Shown: positions 23,419 to 36,368, counted from the stretch's first letter. The stretch: 64,000 bases of DNA from Apostichopus japonicus (GCF_037975245.1 NC_092564.1:3251984-3315983), one strand, 5' to 3'. Made by a program: numbers and translations. The notes: generated by a model not told the origin, from the sequence alone.

Positions 23419-23485
23419 ATGTTGACCCTCAATCCCAGTCCGATGTTTTATCAGTTCGCAATGCTTTGAACCGTCTTGTTATTGT
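23419..23485 (+). pseudogene. Truncated duplicate of the 22857-23011 exon
   Basis: AATGTTGACCCTCAATCCCA through GTCTTGTTATT matches 22935-22999 base for base, then diverges just before the donor. It is a partial copy without start or donor. Confidence 0.65.
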
Positions 23486-24789
23486 TGAAGTCATTCATTG
23501 TATGCAAGCGGAAGCATGTAACCTCCCGTTCAGTTGTCGAGATGGCCGACCCGACCCCTGTACATGCTGGACTTCTACAATAGTACAGAGTTGAGGTAAA
23601 TGATCTAAACATTGTAATATACCCTTTCATTAGACGTGAAAGTAACACCTGCATTTATGTAGTGGAGCAACCTATCTTGCAAACAAAAGACGAACGCCAT
23701 GTGTGAAATCTGTCTAACAATAAGCTCTGCAAGCCTGACAGTGAGATTGTGATCGAACATAGGTCGACGTTAGTAGTAAGTGTAAATATATAGTAATACT
23801 TAATAGTACTACGACAATAGCTTACTAGTAGCATGGTGGGCTCATAATTGACGCACTTAAGGACTGGATTGACGATGTCGGTCAACATAAAATCAAAATC
23901 ACTCAACTGCATGCACTTTTCACATGTGTAGTTCCTTAGAAATGTAATGATCTCAAAATATTTATTGTTCTGTGCCTACGCAACGTACAATTGAGAAGAA
24001 TTTGACCACAAAATGTCTGCTGTGTCAAGTTCTTTCATACCCCTAAATTGACACATTCGTCGATAAGCTAACTGTAGTGTAGGCCTAAGTATACATCCAT
24101 TGACTTTGGATGCTGTTTGCTATGCTCTGAACCTCTAAGCTTAGATAGGTCAGGTCCCAGCGAGTAGTGGTATCATTTTGAAGTAATTTTGGTTATTTTT
24201 AGGGAGTAAGATTTCCAAATGTCCAAAAAATGTGTAAAACTGGGGGGAGGGTGTTAAAAGCTTAAAATATACCACAATCTAGTCAGCAAATAGCTCAAAT
24301 GGATTCAAACTCATGAAATATGTAATTCTGCTTGACTACAAAAAGTTTTGGTGGCCTGCTGTATCGTTGCTAGTAATAATTGAAGGTGCGTCAATTACGG
24401 GGGTGCGTCAATTACGAAGCCTTGACTATACTACTAGAACTAACGCGACGGTACATTAATTATGATATTAAAAACAATCTGGATTAGCTTCGAGAGTCAA
24501 TAGAGAAAAGGAGTTGGACATAGACATTCAGCCCAGTAATGCTTAAATTATTTTGTAACGGGTTTGGGGGAACATATTTAATTCACCATATCAATGTAAG
24601 TGAAAATTGAGAAGGTGCACTTCAACAAAAGCCTTCAACAAAAGCAACAAAGTAAAGGGTAAGACAAATAGTAAATTGGGCCTGAGGTAAATAGAATAGA
24701 ACGTATATGCCTAATCCTCAGACTTGCAACAGTAAGCTCAGCCTACTGCCTATGAGTATAACTATAACTAGTATTAGCCTAGGTCTAAC
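23486..24789. other. No gene seen; possible TIR pair
   Basis: TCATAATTGACGCAC (about 23845) and its complement GTGCGTCAATTACG (about 24388 and 24403) could be ends of a ~575-bp element, but target duplications are not clear. Otherwise no feature. Confidence 0.35.
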
Positions 24790-25052
24790 TTAGGCCTACT
24801 GTAACAGAGCCCATAAGACGAACAAGTTGTAACCATGGTATCACCAAACTTTGCGGCCATTGTTTGACTGCCACAAACAAGTCTGCTGTTGCGAGCAGGC
24901 CTTCCAAAGAATTTATAACAAAATCAGGCTATATTATTAATAGAGAGTTGCCCACAGAAATTATGTTCATGTTCAACTTAAAGCTTGAATATAATATGAT
25001 GAAATGTGGCTACTATTTCTTTATCTTAGCCAAATATGAATATGTACAGTAG
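24790..25052 (+). CDS. Coding-like frame with Cys-rich start, unrecognised
   Basis: An open frame of about 87 codons ends at TAG 25050-25052. It follows an acceptor-like CTACTGTAACAG. Its start reads CNHGITKLCGHCLTATN, which has a C-x-H and C-x-x-C spacing seen in small zinc-binding folds, then SKEFITKSGYIINREL. No family was recognised, and the end is rich in aromatic and Lys residues typical of random AT-rich translation. Could be a transposase remnant or chance. Confidence 0.2.
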
Positions 25053-25299
25053 AAATAAAGAGGTTTAAATTAAACTTTCCTACTGACATTTCTTGAGTGA
25101 TTCAAGTTCATCAACTTTGTTGTGGGAGCTTGTTGTTGCAAAAGCCAGTAGGCAGTGTAACATATATAGGCTAGTCTAATGACAGCTATACTTGTTAGTA
25201 CTGTAGGTAAGCCTAGTTAAATATGTCTTACCTTTCATTTTCTATACTGTCATATTCTTCACCACATTCTTGCAATCCCATGTTTTGTTAACTACTTAA

Positions 25300-25540
25300 T
25301 CAAGGGAGAGGCAGGGAAGGGGAAGGGGGAAAAGACGGGCTGAGGAGGAATACGGAAGGGGTGGAGGAAGTGGAGGGATAGGTGACTGAATGGATAGGAG
25401 AAGCGAAAGGAGAAATTCAGAGAATGGAAGAGAAAGTTCAAGGTAAGGGAAAGGGAAGGAAAATTTGAAGGGAAGGGAAAGTTGAAGTGAAGGGGACAGG
25501 GAGAGAAAGGAGAATGAAAAAAAAGTGGAAGGGGGCCTAC
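25300..25540. repeat. Purine-rich tract
   Basis: About 240 bases of mostly A and G on the + strand (GGAAGGGGAAGGGGGAAAAG and similar). Open frames on the complement are low-complexity. Confidence 0.8.
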
Positions 25541-26521
25541 AGTCCTTAAAGATCTGCTGTATAGGCCCCAACTGTAGCACGCTATCACGGAAAAGTTTCT
25601 TCAGATTACGTAATGGACCTGCCGTGGTCGTAAAATGACCTCTTTTTACCAATTAGTCTGCAACACGCCCCAAATATTTTTTCTTGTATGAGGGTCTTTG
25701 TATGAACGCTGTATGATTAACTAAAGTGTAGACATGAACTTATTTCCACACAGTGTTTACACAAAGAGCCAAATGGTGTTGAGAAGCTATGCAGGCTAAT
25801 TGTACAGCCTGAGATCAATTCACGACCGTGGAAAGTCAATTACATAATCACAATACTTTCCTAGCTAAAGTGTGCTATAATTGGAGCCGATAAAGCAGAT
25901 CTTTAACTACAGTACAAGTTTATTGTAATTTAACTATTCATGAGTGAATTAGACGGATTCATTTTATTCTCTTATAACCACAATGGAAAGACACTTTCAT
26001 ATTCAGTCTATGCATAAAAAAGTTCAAATTTTCATACTTTCCTTACTTTCATTTTTGGAATGAAACAAGTCGATCTGATGAATTCCTTTGAGATTATGGT
26101 ATTGTATGTCGAAAATATCATCAAAGATTTAGGAAGATTAACACAAAGATACTGCTTCAGATAATTTTTTTTTATTAAATGTTTGCTGTACACATGTTCA
26201 CTGTACACAAACAGGATTACAAACAGATGAAATATTTCGGTCAGACTAGATCTGTCTATCCTTCCTCTTTGTGAACTGTAAATTTAAATAAAATGCAAAT
26301 TACATCGGTTCTGATGATGTGGTATTGCTCATTGCTTACCGGCAGATGTATTTTAAATGATAAGAAAAGGGTTTCTTTCAAATTGACATGTTTGCAACAA
26401 AGGGATGCTAATTTTTAGACTTTGCGACCAGTACCTATATTTGCAAGAAGAGTTGCTGCAAAATTTTGACAGCTGCTCAAGAATAATCCCTTTAATGCAG
26501 GTGTTATAACACCTGTTAAAA
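25541..26521. other. No gene seen
   Basis: AT-rich sequence without supportable features. Confidence 0.4.
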
Positions 26522-26707
26522 GTGGGAAAAAACATGAATGAACTTATCGTCCGTTTCCAAACCAGCTTTATCTGTAAAGCCAATAAAACAGCACCAGTCA
26601 TATTATACGTAGCTCCGCAGCCCGTTCATGACTCAGGAGCACATCACTGCCATTTTAATATATCTGGAATCTCTGAAAATGTGATCAGACTTTATGGAGG
26701 AAGGTGA
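26522..26707 (+). CDS. Possible Ig-like exon fragment
   Basis: The frame includes a VHDSGAHHCHFNISGISENV stretch; D-S-G-x-x-x-C is the usual end of an immunoglobulin F strand, and a GTGAAT donor lies at 26704. An acceptor CTCCGCAG precedes PVHDSG at about 26622. The expected first cysteine and tryptophan at normal distance are absent, so it is degenerate or coincidental. Confidence 0.2.
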   Translation: MGKNMNELIVRFQTSFICKANKTAPVILYVAPQPVHDSGAHHCHFNISGISENVIRLYGGR

Positions 26708-27686
26708 ATCATGACATGTTTTTATTGTTATTAATATTATTATTAAGGCCTATGACCTGATTGATATGGAGACCCAAAGAAGACATATTGAAGCTGCATT
26801 AGCCAATTAATGATGGGAGTTTATTAGTCGCAAAAGTCTTTGTAAATGCTCTATCAAGCAAATCATACTGTGATACATCAGAAAATAGTTGGCACCATAA
26901 CTGTACATGATGAAAGTAATTGTTCATTAGATGAGAAACTGTATGAGCTTCTGAACATAAGAAGAAGAGTAATAGATGCTACAGTATGCTTGAATATTAT
27001 AAATGCAATTATGCACTTGTGTCAATGACATGATTGTTGACCTGGAGGTTAGAGCATATTGTCAAGGTGAAACCTGAAAGACAAGAACAGTTTTGCAATT
27101 TGAAATACAGAACTGTAATACACCATTATCAGCTTGAAGTGAACACATGTACAGTACTTATAAATCTCTTGTCAAATTGGTTTTGAATTTCTGGTTTTCT
27201 CCTGATGTATTATTCTACATTTTTAATATTTTAAATTTGATTTGAAATCCACTTTTTTTTTTTTTAGTTTTCTTTGTCGGGCATTGAATCTGGCAACATT
27301 AATGTCATTTGCACAGTACTTCACTGTACTGTTATATGTTACTGGAAGTACTGTTACATTGTGTCACAAGTTTCATTTCAGACTCTCACATACAGTGTAT
27401 ATAATTAGTGATTATTGATATGCCAGATATGCCCACTGTAGCATATGTTCTGAGAATGATTTTACTGTAACCTGGAATGTTGCTTTTAATAGTGTTATAA
27501 TCACCTGCAAACTGGTCTGAGATTTGAATGTGTCCTTGTTCTTATTTACTCAATAACTTATAGGGCATAAATGATGAATTTGAATCGCCTTCTCTAATCT
27601 TTTTCACAAAAATGGTCAGTCTTGGAAGTAAATTTCTGAAGCTAGGAACAATTACTTTTATACAAAAACCACATGTAATATTATGC
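26708..27686. other. No gene seen
   Basis: AT-rich sequence; a 60-codon frame at 26846-27028 lacks splice sites and family features. Confidence 0.4.
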
Positions 27687-28310
27687 TTAAAGCAGCATTT
27701 TGCATCCTTTTCTATGATTTTTCTCAACCTCACTGATTCCACTTTGCCATAACGACATACATAACTAGCTAATCTATTTATATTTTACTTCAAATGGTGG
27801 CATAAAAGTCGCAAAATTTGCAACTTTCAACTTTGTTGTTCTCCAAGATATTTTCCGTTGGGAACCCAATAAACCTCGCCCATAATATGAATATTTAAAC
27901 ACTACGAACGTCATTGACAGATACGTAATATAACACCAAGCTTGATTTGTGTACAGTCTATATAGCAGTTGTACCAGGGAGTTGCATAACAACTCCTTGG
28001 TACAACCAACGCGAAGTCTTGAATCTATTTTTAGCAACGGCTCATAACTAAACCTGCATCTCTGATTGGTTGAATTCAAACTAGTGGGTTTGGCGGAATT
28101 GTATACGATTAATTTTAACTGTGAAATTTGTCGAGGACACTCTTCTCATTTATCGACATAAATCGTTAATTACTCGCTAATTAACGCTCTTGGCAGGGTG
28201 AAACTTGGATGGTATCTTAGATTGCTGTTTTATGATTGATACATGTAAAAAAATCGATGCACATGTTAAAAAAGTGGAAAAAAGCGACCCAACGCAAAAT
28301 GCTGCTTTAA
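27687..28310. mobile_element. TTAA-flanked element, ~19-bp inverted repeats
   Basis: Left end TTAAAGCAGCATTTTGCATC and right end CGCAAAATGCTGCTTTAA are inverted, each with TTAA. Near its centre is a 39-base palindrome (27968-28006). A 101-codon minus-strand frame inside has no recognisable motif and is not called as a gene. Confidence 0.8.
27968..28006. repeat. GTTGTACCAGGGAGTTG hairpin
   Basis: 17-base arms with one mismatch around a CATAA loop. Best copy of the AGGGAGTTGT hairpin family. Confidence 0.85.
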
Positions 28311-29737
28311 CATGAACACTGAAACCTTAAGAAAGTAAGGAATCCAATAACCATTTTCAGCTCATTTAAAAACTAAAATTTGGTTGAATAATTTTTGGTG
28401 CCATACGGTAGACTACTTTACATGCTTGAATAACCCTTCTACCTGTGATGAATTTAAATTTTATTACGTCGCTATGGAGGAGAAACGAACCACAATATGA
28501 ACAGTACCTACAGTACACTAGTACACTGGCACCAAACAATTTCGTGCCTAAGTTTGAGTTCAAGTTTGATTGACATTCCGGTGGAGTTTTGAAGTCCGAC
28601 ATAATTCTCAGCTTTCATTGTATCGAGACTGAATGTCTAATGAAACACCATCTGCCTAGACTTACTCTCTGCCCTGACATACGGTGCCTCATTTTATTAT
28701 CTGGACGACCAAGAACTCCAAAAGATGAAGCCAAACAGGAAAAAAAAAAAAAATTGATCTTACCAAGTTGCCGGTCTTCACCCCCCTAGTAACATGTCAT
28801 GTGATTCACATAATGAATGACTTTGTATTATAGAGTTATGTTCCATTGGTAGTATTATGTATCTGTGTTTTAGTAACTGACAGTACAGTAAGAATAATTG
28901 GGTTTTTGAAGGATTAAACGACCTCATTTCGAGTCAAAAACCCAGGCTCCAAGTTTCGACTCCAGTTGGCTGCAAGGTGTTCTAAGAGGTGGACGACAGT
29001 TTCTGTGTGTTTGTACGTATACGTACATTATCAAATCCTGCTCAGAATGATCTGATTTTAATCAAACTGTCAAGTTGGACAAGCATTGCATGATGCAAGC
29101 TTCAGAAGGATTCAGATGGCATCAAAAGGATTACCTGATGAAGCTTCCATTTTAACGGAATGGAATTTTAAGCATATTCAAAGCACATTGAGAGCCTGGA
29201 AGTAAATATATCAGGAAACAGAGTTTGGGGAGAGAGGGAAGAAGCGGGATGGGGTGGGTGCTTGTTTACAATGTGAAGCGAATGTTTCATTGTTGCATTG
29301 ATTGCGGGTTTGCTGCGTAAAAATTCAGTGATGTTTCTAATTCAGAGTTTGCTGTGGGTCAGAAATCACTGTCATTCCGAGTAGATGTTGAAATATCAGG
29401 TTAACAAAGTCACCAGTTTTTACGAGTATAAACTAAAAACATTAGACATGGTCATGTACATGTTTTCAGTACTTAACAAGCAGTTGCCTATTAAACCTCT
29501 CCATCATTTGCAAAATTTGGAATAATTTTGGGGGGACAGGTATAACAAGTTTGACATACATTCAACTTGGGCAGATACAACCCACATGCATGTATAGATA
29601 ACCATTTTTGTTGCCAAAGTACTTAAAATTTAAATAGTAACACTTACAACAGTAATACAACATACAATAATAATGATCATAATAATAGAAGTTTAACCAT
29701 TACAAAACACAATGCAACTTATTTTTCTTTCAGTAGG
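28311..29737. other. No gene seen
   Basis: About 1.4 kb of AT-rich sequence; no exon with both splice sites and partner exons could be supported. Confidence 0.4.
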
Positions 29738-29832
29738 TGCCCGAAAAATTCTCAGCATATTTGCCAAAATTGTCACAAATATATTTGGTTGGGGGGCTAA
29801 AGCCCCCCAGCCCCCCCCATCCTACGCCTATG
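29738..29832 (+). mobile_element. Right-end fragment of the CATAGGCGTAGG family
   Basis: TGCCCGAAAAATTCTC, a G run, GCCCCCCAGCCCCCCC and the terminal CCTACGCCTATG match the 119-bp element at 21371. The left terminal repeat is missing. Confidence 0.6.
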
Positions 29833-30342
29833 CAAATCAAACTCTTATGGATCCATTTTCAGAATAATTTCAGTTTTTTACTGTATCTTAATTGTACATC
29901 AATTCTACCTTTGGCCACTCTACAACAGTTTTTGCACTCCGAGGAGTATATATAGCATACCCTCCCCTGCTTGCTATAAGTGGGGAATGCCTACAAGTTA
30001 CTATGGTCTGTATATGCCACAAATTGTAAACATCCAAACCAGGTAATTTTCTGAGTGTCACTGCTTTTGTTTCAAATGAATGCAAATTTGGTACAGATTT
30101 CCTCTGGACAGCGGTTTCCTTTTGGTTAGATCACTAAAGGAATATTATACTGATAAAATAATGTCTGTACCTATATCAGTTACAACTATACTTCAACCTC
30201 TCTTTATAGCCCTACTGTACCAGTTAGTCTCTGAGAAAACATGAAAAAAAAAACATGCTGGAAACACCTTCTCTCTCTTATTTTGATATGCTTGAATTGA
30301 TTGAACAATATGCATCTTCAGTTTCTGACAATCATTTTAATA

Positions 30343-30385
30343 TACATGTACCAGGGAGCTGCTACTCTAAGCTCCCTGCATGTAC
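30343..30385. repeat. AGGGAGCT hairpin
   Basis: ACATGTACCAGGGAGCT and AGCTCCCTGCATGTAC form an imperfect hairpin around nine bases; related to 22664, 27968 and 47896. Confidence 0.6.
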
Positions 30386-31190
30386 TATGAATCTTTCAAA
30401 TTACAGCTTTCATACAACTGCATTCCTGACCATCTTTAACTTACTGTCCATAAAACTCTAACAAGCATTTGTGGATGGCATTGTACGGAATTAGTGTTAA
30501 AAGGTAGTTAAAATTATTTAACAGTTTTCCACACTCAAACACTACCAACGGAAGAGTCCAGTATTAGCATTGTGTTCTAATTCCTCCAAGTAGCTATAGA
30601 TTTATAACAAAATACGTAAGCGAATGTAAGAGATTTGAGTGGTATTTGCAACAAAATGACCAACATCCAATGTTCAAAAAATAAACAGGAAGCTTTAAAT
30701 CAAATTTGCTCCCTAATTTATCTCATTCATTGTTGACTCATATGTGTAGCTTGTCCCCCCCCCCCTCCCTCTCCCTTCCCAAACTGATGGCACATATGTC
30801 ATGCAAATTTAAATGTCAAGCACTGGTTGAAAATGCACAACGAGAAAAAGCAAACATGCAAATTTGTTTGGGGATCTAGTACAAAAATTAGACTCGTTTG
30901 GGTTCTCATGATCTTGTTACTACTAGTATTAATTAACAGCTCCATTCTCTAAAATTGGCAAAATGTTGTCATGCCCTAGTTACTCTCAAATTATCAGATA
31001 CATTTCTCATTTTTACATTCAGCTTGCTATAAAACATTGTCCTTCAAATCTAGAAAACAAAATTTTGTTGCACAAAATCGTCAAATTGCAATATAAGTGC
31101 AAAGATAGCAGTTATTGTACACAGGAAATATAGTATTTGATATACCTGTAAGGGACAAATTTCAGAAATTTTCAAATTTTCTACACAAAA
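30386..31190. other. No gene seen
   Basis: AT-rich sequence with a C run at 30755; no feature supported. Confidence 0.4.
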
Positions 31191-31870
31191 TCTGAACACT
31201 GAATTATATGCCCTGATCTGCATGCTACTAAAAATAAAGCGTGCATACCAAGAATAAATCAATATACATGTATTTATAAGGTTTGAAAGTGTTTGTAAAA
31301 CCGATGCTATTTGAATAAACCAAATGACAATGTGATGTTTGTGTGTACCTGTATTTGTTAAAGCCATTTAGTACTATAATATACATCATAGAGCGCAGAA
31401 CAAATTCATGTGTACTGAATGTGTACTGCTACACAAAATCTGAACACAAAATTATAAGCCCTGATCTGCATGCTACTAAAAATAAAGCGTGCATATCCAG
31501 AATAAATCAATATACATGTATTTATAAGGTTTGAAAGAGATTGTGAAACCAATGCTATTAGAATCTAGACCGAATGACAATGTGATGTTTGTTTGCACCT
31601 GTATTTGTTAAAGCCATTTTTCAGTATACATACAGTAGATATACATTAAAGCAGCAGAACCAATTCAGGTGTACTGAATAGTAATAAAGAACTCATATGG
31701 CAAGATTCAAACACCAAACTACAGTATTAGTCATCTGTTAATGTCCACTTATATCAAGAGGGGGAAATGAAAACTTGTTTGTTTTGATAAATTTGTGAAG
31801 CCATATTTAGTAGTATAATAGTACATCATAGAGCGCAGAACAAATTCATGTGTACTGAATAGGACAAATC
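31191..31870 (+). repeat. 248-bp direct repeat, ~2.5 copies
   Basis: TCTGAACAC..AATTATA.GCCC and the following ATCTGCATGCTACTAAAAAT recur 248 bases apart (31191, 31439). The second halves (CATCATAGAGCGCAGAAC, AATTCATGTGTACTGAAT) recur again near 31820-31862. Confidence 0.85.
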
Positions 31871-32473
31871 ATTTTTTTTTTTTTTGTAATCTTTTTTTTG
31901 CTACTGTATTCATCGTCCAAGCTACTAAATATATTAGTCATTTGTAATGATCAATTGATAATGGACTAAATGAAAACTTGTTTGTGTTTCTAAAGCAGCT
32001 TATAAGAAAGGTTTTTTTTTTTTAGTTTGCATTACTGACTAACTATATGGTCAGTGTAGAAGTCCAATAATGGTGTTTCTTGAATTCCTGGCTTTTATTC
32101 TTTGTACCTTGCAAATTGCATTTGGGGAGGCCCGGGGAATCAGGGAGAGTCCATATGGACATTTTTGGCAGGCATTTGTGCCCTCTTTGGAGACGATACA
32201 TTATAGAACCAATTCACAGTTACTTAAAGGCATATCCTGTCAAAAACTCTTTTATTGTATACTGCAAATGTCATTCTCCTAGCTCTTCTAGCCATCTAAA
32301 AATGGTCACTTTTATCATGCCAGGTATAATTGCCCAAAAAATTCTCAAATTTCTTTAAATGGATTACGTCTCTCCTAAGAACTTATCCAGAAAATCTAGG
32401 AAAGTCGGACTTAAACACAGATGGAGAGATGTTCTCTTAAATATAAGGAAACCCACTAGTTCTTGGGCGGGCA
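31871..32473. other. No gene assigned
   Basis: Contains T runs and a 70-codon frame from ATG 32070 with a hydrophobic start (MVFLEFLAFILCTLQIAFG) that looks like a signal peptide, but no supporting splice sites or family. TTAAAGGCATATCCTG at 32222 resembles a TTAA-element end without a partner. Confidence 0.35.
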
Positions 32474-32840
32474 TTAAAGGATGTGAAGACTCGCCCAAAA
32501 AGAAACGTCAAATGCCAGTAATTTAACCTAGTTTCTAGTGAGGTGTAACAGAAGTGTTAGACACCAGCATCGATCCCAGAAAATACACACACAGCTTGCT
32601 ACCGTCGGTAATTTACACTAGTGTACAGTCAGTACATACAGCTGTGGTCAATACCCACAGCACAGTGTATAAACGATACAGCGATAGACATCTCAGGTCC
32701 AGCCAAAGATAACAAGGTATCACGTTTCATTACTGTCTGCATTTTGTAGCAACACAAACAAAACGTCACTTGCAAGCAACAGAAAGTTAACTTTTTCAGA
32801 TGGCCGCACACGGTTTGGGGCGAGTCTTCAATGCCTTTAA
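32474..32840. mobile_element. TTAA-flanked MITE, copy 1
   Basis: Ends TTAAAGGATGTGAAGACTCG and CGAGTCTTCAATGCCTTTAA are inverted, bordered by TTAA. It matches 41711-42074 along its whole length (for example AGGTGTAACAGAAGTGTTAG and CACACAGCTTGCTACCGTCG). Confidence 0.9.
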
Positions 32841-33967
32841 GATCACTTCATTTTCACTGTGATAATTGTCCTGCTGTATCTCAGAGGGAAATAGCAGCAC
32901 TAAATATTTCAGGTTTGGGTCAGTCTGCTATTTCATGCAAATTTTGCAGCCTGGACATGGTTATCAGAGGATGTTCAATATGGAGATTTAATGCCAGTCC
33001 CTGCAGGGATAGATTAAATGTTGAGTAAGAGAACCCTGCCTCGAACAGTAATCTGAGGAGGCCATTCACAGTATCTTGTGGATCTTGCAATGTTACGTTT
33101 ATATGTAGCGTGCTATTTAGAAACAATCTGCTTTGTGTGTTTGCCTAAAGAAATGTGCAAATAATTATTGTATAGAACTTGACCTGATTATCCTGACTGT
33201 TTTCTCTTTTGGGTTGAAAGATGGCTTGTTTAGAAGCTGGAAATGGTGGTGCCTGCTTGCAAGCATTATTCTGAAGTAGGGCACATTTGGGGCCCAGGGT
33301 ACAGCAGTATAGGTCAGCGTAATACTAACAATATGCGGCCGTGAAATTGCCCGGAAGGGGCTTTGACATGCATTTACCTTTGCCGTGAGCAATTTTGGGT
33401 AATCAATCTACAAAGGAGGTATTAAGAAACATTTTGAATATTTTATACATAATGGTAATAATTAGGGCAAATAATAGCATTACTCACAGGCCTTTGATTA
33501 GAAGCTCATTTTAACATTAGCGCACTTTGATTGGGCCATAACCTACATAAAGAAAGATTCGCAGTTCGTTCACCTCAGTTTTAATTAAGTTAAGAAACTA
33601 TGAAAAGGGAATAAGTGTCGTAATTTGGGTTAAATAAATTGTCACGGGATGCTTAAGAGGAGGATAAGGGGGAGAAGAGGGGGAAGGTGTTACAAGGCGA
33701 AGGGGTACACAATGGTAGAGCATATTTATAAGGTGAAGGCACTGTAGTTAATGTCTGTCTAAAATGCTAACAGTGAAATTGGTCAGTGATTAACAAGTTT
33801 CTCTGTCAGATAGGAAAGTTTCTTATACAGGGCAAAGTGTGGACCTACATGCAATGTTAATGTTACATATATTTGACATTTATATGAAAAATAAGAAAAA
33901 TTTGAGGATCAGGCAAATAGTTGGGACATCCCATGCTGTATCTCTCTTTTACCGATCCTTCCAATGA
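32841..33967. other. No gene seen
   Basis: No exon chain, element ends or tandem repeat could be supported. Confidence 0.4.
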
Positions 33968-34335
33968 GTTTTGACAAAGTGGGACAACACATCATCCATG
34001 CCATATGTCCCACCCCTTGTTTGTCCTCCTTATGATGGGTTTTGACAAAGTGGGACAACACATCCATCCGATATGTCCCATCCCTTGTTTGTCCTCCTTC
34101 CGATGGGTTTTGACAAAGTGAGACAATACATCATCCATCCGATATGTCCCATACCTTGTTTGTTCTCCTTATGATGGGTTTTAACAAAGTGGGACAACAC
34201 ATCATCCATACCATATGTCCCATCCCTTGTTTGTCCTCGTTATGATGGGTTTTAACAAAGTGGGACAACACACCATCCATAACATATGTCCCATCCCTTG
34301 TTTATCCTCCGTATAATGGGTTTTGACAAGAGGAT
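33968..34335 (+). repeat. 71-bp tandem repeat, ~5 copies
   Basis: TTTTGACAAAGTGGGACAAC recurs at 33968, 34039, 34107, 34178, 34249 and 34320 (spacing 68-71), each followed by CATATGTCCCATCCCTTGTT. A degenerate half unit follows to about 34430. Confidence 0.92.
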
Positions 34336-35190
34336 ACACAATTGACCCCTCATTTCTGATATATCTGATGAATTGAACTGGGCGGGACACCACATCATCC
34401 AGTCCCACATACTCTGTTTCCATCATTTCCGATCTTTCAAATGAACTCAATGTTAACCCGTTTGTGAAGTATTTCTGATTTTCTGACTAGAATCACGGTT
34501 TGCTTTTCTGCTGGTTGTAAAGTGAAGATTATGAACAAGAAGAAGAGATCTTTCAGTAAGTAAAGAGAAGAAAAGAAACGCAATAAAAGAACTTTAAAAA
34601 AGGCAAAAAAGCTCTTGATTTGAGAACAAGAAAACGTTTTCATTTTGTTTCTCTTTGTTATATTTCCTTTGAAAATGTCTTCCATAGTGTCAAGCGTGAA
34701 CATGAAAAGCAATACTGTAAGGTCTTAAATAACACTCACGGTCAAGTACCTTACCCAGGTCCCGCCCTACTGACTCTTCCTCCATGGAAGTTTATAGTCC
34801 ATGATTGACAGGTTGGAGCAATCGAGCCATTCAGGACAAGACGTGGCTCTAGAGAGTGAGTTTCTCCTCTCTGGCTCGGTTTTCCAAAAACGAGACTGCT
34901 TGTCTGTGGTGAGGCCAAACTACTTAACAACCTTTGTCAGAAGTATGAATGCCAATGTTTGTATTAAATCAATACATGTTCTGCTGGTTGTAAGATGAAG
35001 ATCTAGATCAGAAAGAGGATGCTGTCCATGATTTCGTCGTTTCTTGGTATTCGTTCGTGAAATTACAAAATTTTGAAATAAATTTGATCTCTGGGATTTT
35101 TATGATATGAGACTTTTTGTGGATTGTTTAATTGAGTTTTTTTCTCTTCTACAGTAAATGTTAGATAGGTTAAATGGTGTACAGACTATG
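34336..35190. other. No gene seen
   Basis: AT-rich sequence with no supportable exon. Confidence 0.4.
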
Positions 35191-35672
35191 CAGTAGGACT
35201 ATATGTGTACTCAGAGTACTGCAGTAGGACTATATTCCCAAAGTGTACGCAGAGTACTGCAGTAGGACTATATTCTCAAGGTGTACTCAAAGTACCGCAG
35301 TAGGACTATATTCCCAAAGTGTACGCAGAGTACAGTAGAAGGACTATATTCCCAAAGTGTACTCAAAGTACCGCAGTAGGACTATATTCCCAAAGTGTAC
35401 GCAGAGTACAGTAGTAGGACTATATTCCCAAAGTGTACTCAGAGTACAGTAGTAGGACTATATTCTCAAGGTGTACTCAAAGTACCACAGTAGGACTATA
35501 TTCCCAAGGTGTACCCAAAGTACCACAGTAGGACTATATTCCCAAAGTGTACGCAGAGTACAGTAGTAGGACTATATTCTCAAGGTGAACTCAAAGCACC
35601 ACAGTAGGACTATATTCCAAAGGTGTACTCAAAGTACCGCAGTAGGACTATATTCCCAAGGTGTACTCAAAT
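35191..35672 (+). repeat. 38-bp tandem repeat, ~13 copies
   Basis: CAGTAGGACTATATTCCCAA followed by AGTGTAC(G/T)CA(G/A)AGTAC recurs every 31-38 bases. Two sub-variants (GTACGCAGAGTACAGTAG and GTACTCAAAGTACCGCAG) alternate, suggesting a higher-order unit. Confidence 0.93.
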
Positions 35673-36368
35673 TACGAATAGGAATGAACTATATTGTCTG
35701 TCCTGGGAGACTTAGAGTACTTTTAAGACAGCATTGAAGAAGCTCGAAAAGCGCAACCATTTTGACGTTACGAATAACAATCAGCTGCATCAAGATTGAA
35801 TGGATACAAACCTGACCAATGACGCAATCTTCCTGCACGAGGCAGTTTGTGAAAAATCTCTTATGACACTGAAAACAATTTAGCAGACTGCAGGCTCACC
35901 CCTTGGTGCACTCTTATTCGCCTTTTTCATGATAGAGTAGGGAATATTTTATTTATATTGCAAAAATGCTATACAATTAAATTGGCAATTAACTTGATAA
36001 ACAAGTGTAAAGATGTATAATAGGTTTGTCTCCAGGAACTAAAGAAATTTACAAGAGACAAATTCAGAATCGTCAAAACTGCTGTACAAAATATGAACAG
36101 AAAATTATTCCCCGTAGAGCACTTCCTCACAATGGTTTGTCTACTAATTAGTGCCACACAAAGGTAAGCCGTACTAACAATCGATCCGGCAACTTTATTA
36201 TATGTTGTCAAACCTTATTAAAATTCACATATTTTCTTTCAAGAATTCAATATGTATTTCATCGTTGGTACATATTTGTGGCTGCTCATGTCTTGACAGA
36301 GGATAACAAAATAAAACCTGGGCAAATCTATAGGGTGTCACTGCACACTGTTATATTCCCTACAAGAG
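35673..36368. other. No gene seen
   Basis: AT-rich sequence without supportable features. Confidence 0.4.

Noticed and set aside
25292-25652. Minus-strand Pro/Ser/Phe-rich frames
   Set aside because: Low-complexity translation of a purine-rich tract.
27774-28079. 101-codon minus-strand frame inside a TTAA element
   Set aside because: No transposase motif, and the frame covers the element's palindrome; probably incidental.
29938-30055. Small exon-like segment with good acceptor and donor (GNAYKLLWSVYATNC)
   Set aside because: Only about 20 codons; no partner exon that I could defend.
32070-32282. 70-codon frame with a signal-peptide-like start
   Set aside because: No splice sites, no family, and a second overlapping frame of similar length; chance cannot be excluded.
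33968-34335. Regular repeats considered as a CRISPR array
   Set aside because: Units are contiguous tandem copies without unique spacers, and the DNA is eukaryotic.
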